Part shown: positions 23,941-35,746 of the stretch, in pieces | How positions within the stretch are numbered: the stretch's first letter is position 1 | Layout: every line of letters begins with the position of its first letter | NCBI GenBank assembly: GCA_001695595.3 | Contig: MBPM02000009.1 | Coordinates: forward strand, 310,001 to 374,000 | Reading direction: 5' to 3' | Origin: Plasmopara viticola | Lineage: Eukaryota > Oomycota > Peronosporomycetes > Peronosporales > Peronosporaceae | DNA length: 64,000 bases | Translations under genes and position numbers: made by a program | Notes under the pieces: model-generated | Database searches by the model: none | Seen by the model: the letters and a program-made list of their open reading frames with translations, nothing else | Told to the model about the DNA's origin: nothing

Positions 23941-26900
23941 ATCTGTTTTGTTCGTACGCAGGCAGGTGCAACGTCAACAACCTTTCCAAAGTAAATGCTC
24001 AGAAACAAATCGTTAATAATCGCACTTGTCGCGCTATCAATACTTTGAGCAGTGACAAATTGAGGATAGATTTTGTTGAAGAACTTGAAATGTTATAAAC
24101 ATTGGTTTATTAAAAAATTCCAAGAAAGTCAATACGGTCATACAACATGAGTGCTACGCGAAGTCGCTACATCCATCTACAGGCTTATATCGGCGCACCA
24201 AGTGACGTGCGAGCAAAAAGTGGTTTTTTTTTTGATTTGCAGGCCATGTGCAAAGCACGTGGATGCATGCTAAGGGAATATTGCACCGGCCTGCGATCTT
24301 AGTTGCAACCGCGGTAGCTTTGATATAAGGGTAATTTCCTTTTACACTTTATTATGACGGCCAGATTTTGAGTACATGTTTATTTAGAGGTAAAGCCGTA
24401 AGCTTTAATCACATTTATTGTCGGTGCTGGAGAATTTGGTCGTCGACTTCTTGTTGATATGCAGGGCATTTTACTTAGCAGTGTAAATAAACAACAGGAG
24501 GCTGTGCAATTCTATGTATTTTACTTGTTGTTGGTGCGATACAAAATCTTTCAGGGATGCTGGCAAATTAATTCATCTGAAAGCAAAAATATTCAAAATT
24601 TGGAAAATACGTGATTTCAACAAACCAGCGCAAAGTGTTGCACACAACTGTGCCATGAATATGTATGCATATATGTTAGAGACAGGTGACAGAATAGAGG
24701 ACTAATGTCTTTAGCTGTAGACATAGCTTGCAGCACAGAAAGGTCTTTAAATTTTGTGTTGGGCGTGCATTCACAAGCTTTTACTTCATGGTTGAAACAA
24801 GTCTCGAGGCAATGGCTTTTGGGGCGTTATAATGGAGTCAAAATTGATGCCAAAGTCAAGTTCCACGTCAAATCGACCGCATGATCAGGCCTAGAGAGCA
24901 AGCATCCTTCGGATTTACTTGGCAAATATCTAATGCACATAATGATATAGGTGAATGATACGAAAGTTGAATGGTCTCCTGAAAAGTGCTGTCGCGTGTG
25001 CGGATTTTTTCGCCCATTGTGAGCTTAATCAGTTATGGCTGGTTGGTAGGCAACAAACATGAATATGAGGAATGTCGGAAGTATCAAAACTAGTTCTACA
25101 ACGAAAACGTATTGCTAATCTCTTGCTTTCGTTGCTTTAATCAGAGCTGAAGGCACCAAACAGCTGAAAACACAAAATGTCACTGTATTGTACAGTCTTC
25201 TTTCGCCTGCACATTCACAAGGAATTTATTTAAACAGAATGCAACAATGAAGTAATTAAACTGACTTCGGAGGGCAATAGAAGTATGCCTTTCGCTCTCT
25301 ACGATACCTTTAATCCTAAATTTTTGAACGATATTTGATGAGCTGCCTTGCGTGAATGATCTTGTGCTTAGCGGCTATGGTCAGCTAATTTAGTGGCTCC
25401 GGTACGTAAAGTGTATTTAAAAGGTGCAAAATTAAGGAAAAGCTTAAATACGACAATGCATACGACTTTAAGAGCGCAATTAGATGAGTATACGCGAAAC
25501 ATTTTCCAATTGCTTCGTTAGCACAAAGGTGCGACAATTCTTGCTGACCAAACGCTGAGCAACTTAGAGGTGTCTACCAAGCAGCATAATTTGGTGTGCC
25601 CCGACAGACATATCGTTTGCAGTCTTATAGTTATTTCTTTGGGTTTGGCTCTTATAATAAAATCTTTCTCGCTCAAGCACCCTCCTAACGAGATTTTTTA
25701 TTTTATAAAAAATTTGGAAGTAAGAAGCCAAATGAAAATGGTAATCGTACGCTGTCGGGATACACCACTGAATGTGCGTGGATGACGTCACAACTATTTT
25801 TATTATGTATTCAGTAACTATCATGGTTACGGGATTTGATTAGGATATTGATGACGGATATAATCATAGTCGTTAATTGGACTAGAAAAAAATGGTTGCT
25901 TGTAGAAGCTTTAGAATGATCTAGACAGATAGGCTTAGATGTAGCACAGGGTAGCGAACTAAAGACCTAAATATATTCACTTCGGTTTTACCAACAAATC
26001 ATCAAACCAACATACGAATCAAGCTCGTAATAGAAAACAGGCCTATCTGTTATCAAAATCAGCCGTTCAGCTTCAAAATTATACAAAGGCAGCAAAAGGT
26101 CAACTTACGTCGTCTATTCGATTTGGATGTACATCTACACATGTTCAGCATTTGCTTCTATCACATGGGCGCTAGAACGCAAGCACCTTATCCTTCTGTA
26201 ACTGCAGCCTTTTCTAGCAGTGGATGCTTTAATAATAGCAAACAGTGAGTTGACTACATCAAGCTGCATAAACAGAATGTTTACCTAATGCCATCCTCCC
26301 CATCTATATATCAAGCACGCTCATTCTAGCACTACACTGATTGCTCGTTACCCGCTTCTCCAATTGGCACGATATGTGGCACAAAAGTCGCAACCCGATG
26401 TAGGCATGACTTTCTGATGCGAGCTTAGGATTAGAAGCATTCTCGCTCGACCGGTGTTGACGGTCTTGGTGGTGGTGAAAAAGAGTGACAACAGGCGCTA
26501 GTATTTCATAATTTTTTTCTACCTATTTAAAAAAAATTTAACTGTAGAATTACAGATCGCCACATCTTTTGATCGATTTTTACAGGCACAGGACCGGTCG
26601 GAATACAACATCAGAGTTTAATTAGCTTTTTAGGCTACACATAATGCATCGAGATTGGACTTCTTTTGTAGTCAGTCAACATTGGTCATTAATGAAGAGT
26701 AGCGCTCAGTTTCGGGCTTGGCTTGTCAATACGGAACCCTTACAGATTATTCTTTTTTTACCTGCAGTGCCCTTTTGATAGACTTTTTTTTAACTTTGTT
26801 TCTACTTATGGCTAAATACCTCTCACCTTAAATTGAAAACCAGCTTGAAATTACTATTCGAAGGAAGGAGCAAAGATGTTTTAAATAGTTGTGACTTTAA

Positions 26901-29900
26901 ATGTCCTAAGGGTAGCGCTATTCTACCACAGCCTTTTTAAACCTCCTAGACTGTGCTGCAAAACTTCGCCATCGGCATTTGCTTACGGTCTTCCATTCGG
27001 CGCATCATTTTAATGCTCAAAACGAACTCTCTGCGTGCGTACGATTGTCCAACACTCCAAAAGCGGCCTACATTGAGTCGAATATGCTTTGCACATGACT
27101 CAAAGAAATAGCGAAATGTGCTTAGCAATATCATCACATGAGCTGGTAATTATGAAAATAAGCTTGAATTAAAGATTTAAATTTATGCAAATACTGATCT
27201 TGATGATGGAAGATTAGTTATTGAATCTGTGGTAGAACAAAGGAATGATCCGATGCGGGTAGTACAATAAATAGTGTAGAAAGCGATTGCTCCTTCTTAA
27301 TTTTGTAAAGACATGACTTGTGTGCTATGTTAAGTCTTCGGAGCTGTAAATGAATGATTTTTTTACAAAACCAATTGAGGTGTTCCAAAGTACATAGGGT
27401 AAAATTGTGGGCAATTTTTTTGCTCGAAGTTATTAAATTTACTAAAAACTGGCTGAAAAATGTTTGATTGGCTTTAAACAGGTTAAAAGTCTTGGCATCA
27501 TAGTTTGCGCATGAGATGGGTACCGAAAAAGAAAAAGATGCGTAAAGAGAGAATAAAAACATGACCCATATAGCTCACCATACCGCTGGAGGTAAAAACA
27601 GAGCAGACCTTGAGTTCAACACGAGTTAATCGCGTCGACAAAAAAAACACCGTTTTGTTGATAAATGTATTTTGTAAATCGCGCATGTGTTCCGTTTTTC
27701 TGAAATACTGCGCTTGAGCTCTCTGATCTCTTTTGCGTTGCCTCTTTGAAGAATCTACAAAGCACAAAAGTAAGTGGGATGCGAGTATATTAAGAGTATT
27801 GACGTCGCATCAAAAGATGATCAGACTTTTTTCTAAAATTTGCACAGCACTCGCTTCAAGTCGTAAATCGAATTAAAACGTTATAAAGCCCCATGATTAG
27901 TCATCAATGAAGATGAGAAAATGACGGCGTCCAGATAGACTAGAATCAGTAAATGTGTGTATGAACTTTCCGTAAAGAGCCTTAAGCAGCATCAATAATC
28001 TCATTATTTTAGTGAACGGGAAGCGGCAATGTCCTAAGTCTCAGATAGATGTGCTTTGAAGTCGGCATATGAGGTAGCGGTAAGAGATTCATGTTTCGTC
28101 ACAGGCTCGGATCGAAATTGGTTTAGTCAGCACAAATTGTCCCCATCGCATTGACCAACGATGCTGCATCGGTGTACATAGCACATTGCGGAGATACTGC
28201 TTCACAGCCGCTGGCACAGATAGAAAGCTTAATTTTGGTTCAGGGGCTCACAAGTTTAAAAGTTACAATTAACGAATTACAACTAATTTGCAAATTTTCC
28301 GCTACTACCCTAGAAAGCCAAAGCATGAGAAAGCAGACCCTTTGCTTTTCGGTTGGATTATGGCCGCAAGGCTGAAGCTTAAAGAAATTGACAGAAGAGC
28401 ACTAGCCTGTGGCTTAACATCGAAAAGATTACCAGACCAAAAAAAGAGTAAGGACGGCGGTGTAAAGTCGTTCTATTAATAAAAACTAAGCATCCTTTTA
28501 GTGCATCCATACACAGTGCCTTTAAGCTTGATTTTTTGCTAGATTAATGAGAATTCGGCAGCGATAGTTGAGCCATTGCTCGCGCAACGGTGTTGAGCAT
28601 TCATTTGAGCATTGTTCTAACAGTGGCGTGGGTAATTAGGCTACATTGATTAACCTAACATGACGGCGCATTTGCGTAAAATCGCTGCACTATTCGTTAT
28701 GATTTTTTTGGTCTTGCCCTGGTCAAGTCCGCTATCACGTTGGCTACGATTGCCGCGAATATCTTGGCTATTCTGTTCACGGCATGATATGTTAGTATTA
28801 TGGCAAAATATCTGTGTGATTTCAGCTGCCTCACTCAAAAAGTAGAGTGAAATGCATACATTCACATGGTTTTTGCTCAAAAAAGTTGCAGAGCGACAGT
28901 TGCAAAATTTATAGCGCGGTACGCGCACGCATCACCCCACTTGTATCAATCAAATGGAATATTACATAAAAGTTCGCTTGTATATGATCATTCAATTCGC
29001 AAGCATGTCCTTGGCTAATGTGTAGTGCTCTTTATCACGACATTATTAAATCCGTACACAAATTTATATTTATATGAATCGGGTGACGCATGAAACAGGC
29101 AAGCTAATTTTAATTCTACACCACAACCAACTCTGTGGCTTTCGTTATTGCGCCTGCTAGCTAAAGAACATTTGTCAACCCCTTAACTTTTAAAGTACAC
29201 ATTACCATAAAAGCCTGCGCCTCCTTTTAATAACAGATCACTACGACAATCTTGCACGATGTTTTGAGATCTTAACGAGGCGTACATTAGTGTTGTCGGT
29301 TGTGAATTCGTAAAGGGTTTGTATAAAACACATTATATGGGTATGATATGCTTAATATAAGACAATGTAGCTCAAAGGTAGAGCAATTAAAAAATATTTT
29401 GCTTCGCTTCTTTGCGTTGAGCTACGATTGCTCAGACTGATCTTTTTCTATATGCACCTGCGTATGCTCTTAGTAAGCAAATCACATACTGGCCAAAAGC
29501 AGTTGCCTGTCAGATCAACCAGTCCTTCCCACGCTGCATCCCACTCGACCGTAGTCAATGTTATTTGAATACCACCGCTCTTGTTAGCGCACTGGTATGT
29601 CGTCCGTTATGCTATTTCGTTAGGACTGATGACAATTATAGCTCTAGGGCAGCGGCCTTTCCGGTGAAAATCCACGTTGCTGTGTCTTGCTCCAGACACG
29701 GCTTGAAATTGTATAGCTTTTGTGTCCGCGCTTCAGCTGACTCATGTACTTCTTGCGCAAATGACGTGTATCAATATGTAAATCTGAGTATTCGTAAACA
29801 CGAATAGTCAGATTTATATATTGGAGCTCGGCCTATCTCTTACTCAGCCTTAAACATCCTTCAATTCAGAACACATAAGTGATTTTAATCATCCTAATGA

Positions 29901-32900
29901 CATATGAACAAAAAAATCGATTTGGTCATACCAGTGTTGGGATCCCAATGAGAAAGTTTGCCAAGCTATTTGATGATGACAAGGTCAACCAATACAAAGG
30001 CTGCTGTACCACACTTCCAAACCACAATGTGATTTCACACTTCAAGTTGTCTTTTCATCAAAGGCTGCGCATGAAGCCTTCGGCAAATAAAAAGTTGGCT
30101 TGCCCATCGAAGCACCCCTCAGTATACAAGTGCACTCGGGGACTATATATCCAAAAGGACTGGAACACAAAATACTGTTTCCCTTCGCCAGGTGATCGAC
30201 ACATACTTCAACATTCGGGCAATAGAGATGATATTCATGACACGACCGCTTAACAAGTCCGAGTGTTACCCTCGATCTTTAATAATTTCCAAAGTAATGG
30301 CAGCAGTGTTGACTCGCTTGATCAAACTCCCCAATCTAGAGAAGTATTTGGCAATAGTGGTATAAAGCCAACGCGGGGTGCCCTCGCTTACGATGTCCCT
30401 ACTGACGGGATACAGAGAAGATGTCACGGTACATTCTTAGCTTGCTTTTACCATAGGGATGTACCAAAGCTGTTTAGCAAAGCTTGCAGCGTTTACGACT
30501 TTTTGCCCAACGCTCCAACTCGAAAAAAAAATGCGGGCGTAAACCTTATTCTAGTAGTCCTTTTTGTGGCAAAATTTCAGTGATTAAGGTCACCTAGATC
30601 GTTTTAAAAACAGCTCATTGCCGGGTGTCGTGGCAAATCATCGGCCCACATGGGGACAAGTTACTTATTGTGCAAGAAAAGGGGTCTGTTCACATGATAT
30701 TTACTCGGTAAGTGCGAGCCATGGCACCTAGCAATATGTCCCTCTGCTTCACGCATTCCGATGGCTTTCTCAAAGCCAATCCTCGCTTGGCATGAACGAA
30801 AAGAACTAAGTTTTGAGATTCGCTGTCCCAGCTCGACCTTATAGCGGCTATGTACATGCTTTTGACACCGTGTAATCCCGCATAAAAATTTCAATTGACA
30901 GCCTAGGAGAAGGGTGGCTTGCAAATGGACCCGGGGATACTGTAACCACCACGGTGTAAGAAGAGATACGTGTCTAAAGCTATGAAAACTTTCAAAGTCA
31001 TAGAATCCAAAGCAAAACGAATAGGGAAACGTTTTAGCTTTTATAAGCTTACTTTTAAAATTGCTCGCATTATGAAGTTAAGTCAACTCACCGCTGTTGT
31101 TTAGATCAAGTTCTGGGTACAAAAAATGGGGTCAATCTCATTATATCTCAACGTGCATCCAGAAGACCGCAACTTACTTACTAAGTGCCTGCCTTGTCTA
31201 CACCAAGATTGCATACGCCTTTGGACAATTTATTTCGGAGGCGATTCAACAGCTTTCACAAAATCTGTGAAGAAAGATGTCGTGAAAGTCTAAATGCACT
31301 TCATGGGGCTTGTTAAAGCATTTCTGATTCACCATAACCTTCACTAAGAAGTGCAGCTGGCTTTGCGAGCCAGGACGCCAGGAAGAAAGCTACTTTTTTC
31401 TTATTAAACATTTTGTTTATGAAGAGTAGCAATATCTACGCAGCCGAGTGTAAGCGACTAAAAATGCATCGGGTTCGGTCCCAGCAATCGAGCCGCGGTT
31501 TAAGCGACATCGGACTTTGAGTCCTAAAGCAGGCAATAAATCTTTTTGTTAATGAATCGCAGAGTATCTCATGGCGATTATTCATAAATTCTATCCCAGC
31601 CAAAAACAAAGCTTCTTGAAGCACCATGAGCCTTTGAAGAGTAAAACACTCTAAGTCTTAATGATGTACAGCAAAACTTCCAGATCGGCTCTTCGGTCTC
31701 GACTATCTCCTCACTCTCAGCAATGCAGTTGCAACCTCTCAATAGACACTCGCCTTTCACCTTTCGCATCTTTGCTTGTGAATTCGCATCAAGGCACAAA
31801 ATTGGCAGCGGTTGTGTATGCCTAATCTGAGTGTATTGAATATTTTAGTATTTAATAAGAAAATGTCAGGCCAACTTTAGTATGGTCTGCACAAGACTCC
31901 ATCGCCAAAATCGTTGCGCTTGCCTAATTTGTGCTCGACGTAAAATGTACAGTTCATTTAAAATGACACATTCGATGGATTAAATGAGTGCTCATCATCC
32001 ACAAGGATACGTGATTTGATTGTTCAAGATTTTAGAGGATGCATTCTGCAACTCAACGATCAATTTAATGGCAAGTGAGTATCGTCGTAAACGGGCTTAG
32101 GCCGTTCAGTGGTCTTAAACTGCCTTTACTAAACGAAATGACTCTCTCTATCTTGCTAAAGTAACACGAGACTGAGAAAGAAATTCAAGCATGGAAAACA
32201 ACACGCGAAAGGCTTTTTCTCTTTCTTGACTTCATGAGGTCGGACGGAGACTTTTGAGACATGCATATCCAGCGCAATAGCTAGTTATGCCTTGCTACTT
32301 TTGCAAATTCATCTGAGATTGTACTATACGCGAAGATATAGCGGCTATAACTTTTCCGGGTCTACGTGGACTCCGACTTTACTATAAACAGCCAAATAGT
32401 GCGCTCTTTTTTTTCACAAAGATGCATTTGCCGATATTGGTATAAAATTTGTTGTTTCCATGACCTCGAACACGGGCCTAAGGCCACTATACAACTGACT
32501 GACCTTCTATATATTGGCCAAAAACAAATGTGCTAAAGTGTGTTCGAGCAAAAAAAAATACTGGTCGGAACAGTTGTATGACAAGAGAAAGATACGTCTT
32601 TGGGGCGTATGATAGCCCTTGTGCTACTTGCTTCTTCTGTTGGTGCACGACTGCCACGAGGACAATCTTAAACTCCCTGGCTGAAATTCTTTATCAAATC
32701 CAGTGCATTGTGCAAGTATCTTACCACAGCAACATTTATTTGGAGAAGGTGTTTGTGCCAGCACTACACTAACAAGCTCAATTTATAGCATAGTTGTTTT
32801 TACTTTCTGCTCAATTTTGAGGACAGAAAGCAAAGGTTGATGAGGGCAATTTGGCTTCCGCACCATAGCAACCTTGTCTTTTCGGCATTGGAGGCGTCAA

Positions 32901-34843
32901 TGAGCTCGCAGTTCTCTTGTGGCGATGGTCGTTGTCTGGCGCCACATAACTTAGTAGGTAAATCTTGTGCTAGCCCCCAATAGGTGGAAGAATTGACGAA
33001 GGATCTCTGAACGCCACAGCTGGAAATAACATAATGCCGACTCGTTCGTAGCCTGAGAGCCTTGGCGCAGCGTTCATTGTATTAGGGCTATTCCAATGCA
33101 TCATCTGGTCAGCCAAAACCGCAGAAGCTTCGAGCTTTCTGTGACATACCATATTTAAACATTTTTTAGTGCTCTCGATCTGACCGTGTTTGTATACTTT
33201 ACATTTGCTGTCAAGAAGGTTTATTTGTCAACGCTGGGATCATTGATGACGCCCAGGGATCGATTTCGAATTGCATACCAGCATTATTCTTGCGGACCTA
33301 TGTTTTGGCATGGAAGATGTACATTGCTGCTGCTTCTGGTAAAATGACTCGTACATTGGTAAATACTTGTTCAGAGAGTTTTACTCTTACGATTAGACTT
33401 GACGCGTAACTCCTTCTCTTTTTGTTATAATTCCACGCTGAAGGAACATATTGTAAACACAGCTATTATCATGCGTTTAAGACAAAACCTCAATGGCACG
33501 CTCAAACTTGTTGATCGTATGTTACGGGTCATAGTGAACAATATATAAAGATCTTTTGAAAAAAACATGTGCTCTATCTGGCGCATTGAGACAAACTCTT
33601 CTTGTGGATTCAATGAGAAACAACAGCAGAATTGATCAATGATTGCTTACAAGCACCATATTCATATGCACTCATTGGTCAGAGTAATCTTGCAATACAC
33701 ACACGTGAGCATTCTACCGATGACAATATCTCCGTCGAAAAGCTGTCCGGCTAACTGCTTGAGCGCAATTTCGTCAAACTTCCCAATGATATGTCAATTT
33801 AAAAACCACAAAAAGAAGATGGTGTCAAAAGCAAAAAAAACCTTCAAAAGGAGCGGCTATGGTTATACAAAAGTGCACCGCTGAACTTATGCACGCGGCT
33901 ATTTACAATTTTGAGGACACAATGGATAAATTTTTGCCAGCCGCACCATATTGATCACAATAAACGCTGAAGCGGGCCGTATTATTGACGTTGTGGCGCA
34001 AAGATCAAACGAGTAATTTATATGAATGTCTATTTAACGACTCGTGAGACGAAAATCTTTTTGTAAGAAGTTCTTTTACCATCAGTTCCCACGTAATTTT
34101 GCCACACAAGCCTTAATTAAATTAAAGTCCCTCTCATTTTGATCCCCAATACAGAACTATGTAGTGGGACGCGTCGTTGGTTGGTCGAGCTAGAGGCCCG
34201 TGTGCTTCACACAACTATGAGTGTCAAAGCTGGCATAATCTGATACCGAGAACCGTAATAATTAGTGATGGTGATACGCGTAAGTGTCCCTCTTTCGTCG
34301 TGATCGATCTCTGGTGTAGCTAGCTAGCTTTTGCAATCACGATTTGCAAGGGAGGTTTCTGCCTCCCATCTTCCTGTTATCGCATGGTCAGCTCTTCGTC
34401 ACACTATCCAGAGTGACCTCGCGTTAAAGCCCATTGTAGTAAGGACTGGAGAATGAAGCCCGTCAAACCTTATCTTCAAGCTTATTTGTGTGTAGAGCGG
34501 CCCGAAGGTCACTACAATTCAAACTTACATGCTCAATTTGTATTAAAGACATGTTCCAATTGCAATGACCAACTGAGTCTGAGCAATGTTTAATACTTCT
34601 TTATAAAATATCGATTCTCAGTACGGAGAACAAAGCCAAGTATATTGAGTAACAAAGCGAATTTTTACACGGATCGAAACCTGGTTTCCGATTTCTGCCC
34701 GCAGTTAGTAATTTGTAACACATCAATTTATCTTAGCAGATACTCTGTGATGGTCGTTACATCACTTTACGTGCCATGAAGTATTTGTCCAGCTATCATT
34801 TAAACGCTATCGTCCTATCCTCCGCAAGCACGTAAGCCCCATT
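23941..34843. other. Gene-poor AT-rich stretch
   Basis: About 11 kb without a gene I can support. The longest frames (29879-30253, 30263-30583 and 30661-30924) show no domain, signal peptide or homologue I recognise. A tRNA-like D-arm (GTAGCTCAAAGGTAGAGC, near 29366) has no T-arm and was rejected. Poly-T/A runs are frequent. The stretch probably consists of old, unrecognisable transposons. Confidence 0.55.
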
Positions 34844-35033
34844 GTCCACCATCTTTTTTTTTAAGTATGGCCGTTCCTATTTAGTACATAAATCCCTCAA
34901 CTATCGTTTAACAGAGGCCACCTTCTTTTTTTTAAGAGTTTTGGCCGTTCCAGTCTGGAACATAAAAGCCCCTCAACCATCGTTTAAAAAAGGCCACCAT
35001 TTTTTATAGAGTTATGGCCGTTCCTATTTGGTC
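34844..35033. repeat. Tandem repeat, about 75-bp unit, 2.5 copies
   Basis: Units at 34844-34915, 34916-34991 and 34992-35033 (partial). Each begins GGCCACC (GTCCACC in the first), then a T-run, then TATGGCCGTTCCTATTT or a variant, a CATAAA stretch, CCCCTCAAC and ATCGTTTAA. It lies about 0.7 kb upstream of antiporter copy 2. Role unknown. Confidence 0.75.
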
Positions 35034-35746
35034 GTCCTTGAAAGTCTTTCTTTGCCACGACAATTGAGGTTCGGATTTTGTCTCATGGACGACGTCTTGA
35101 CGCCAATCGTCTTCTACGCTAATCGAGACCCAAGATAGCACAAAATTTCCGTCCAGCATTAATCAAGCTCCTTGTATAGCGCCATAAGATGAGGCTCGTT
35201 GGGATGATCATTATACAAACCGCTTACCGTTATTAGCTCCGGTGCTAGTTGCGGAGTGTCGACTCGCGTTTCATTAAGGTGCTGATGTACTCCTTTTTCT
35301 ATTTTCTTAGATATTACACTTAGCTTCGATCGATTAGCAATCTTGAGGCCGGTGCTTAGCACGCTACGAAATTTTAAGCGCTATTGGCCACGTGCTTTCA
35401 AATCTCAAGAACGGGGACCGCCCGTCCGAGGCGAAAAGCGATTAATATAGAATTAATAATTTTTCTCAATCGGACCGTACTTGCGATACTCTCATAAATA
35501 CTTTATTCCCGTCTTAGACCAATCCAGAAGATACAGTAGTATACCCGACCACGTACGTAGCCTTTTTCGGAAGGTTATGCAATGGATATTGTCCACACGT
35601 ACGACCTTCTTGTCGTGGATTTGAGAGCCTTACATAAATGTCGTCAACGCTAGACGAGGCAACTCGTCACAACAAGGCAATACCATGTCAGTCTGTTCCA
35701 GCATTCGCGTTAAGCTTCAAAGTGGCCATTATAGAAAACGAGTCCC
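35034..35746. other. Upstream region of antiporter copy 2
   Basis: No gene supported. A 67-codon minus-strand frame (35159-35362) begins at GTG with a stop close upstream. It has a charged composition (LAPELITVSGLYNDHPNEPH) but no signal peptide or RxLR motif, so I could not call it. The rest should include the promoter of the + strand antiporter gene. Confidence 0.4.

Noticed and set aside
29365..29425. tRNA-like D-arm (GTAGCTCAAAGGTAGAGC)
   Set aside because: No anticodon arm and no TTCGA-type T-arm follow; instead the GTAGCTCAA stretch pairs with a downstream TTGAGCTAC, making a plain hairpin.
29879..30583. Two consecutive plus-strand frames of 124 and 106 codons
   Set aside because: No domain, signal peptide or homologue recognised and no splice pattern joining them; frames of this length occur by chance in 11 kb.
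35159..35362. Minus-strand frame that might be the C-terminus of a secreted effector
   Set aside because: No signal peptide or RxLR-type motif, no ATG start, and a stop close upstream.
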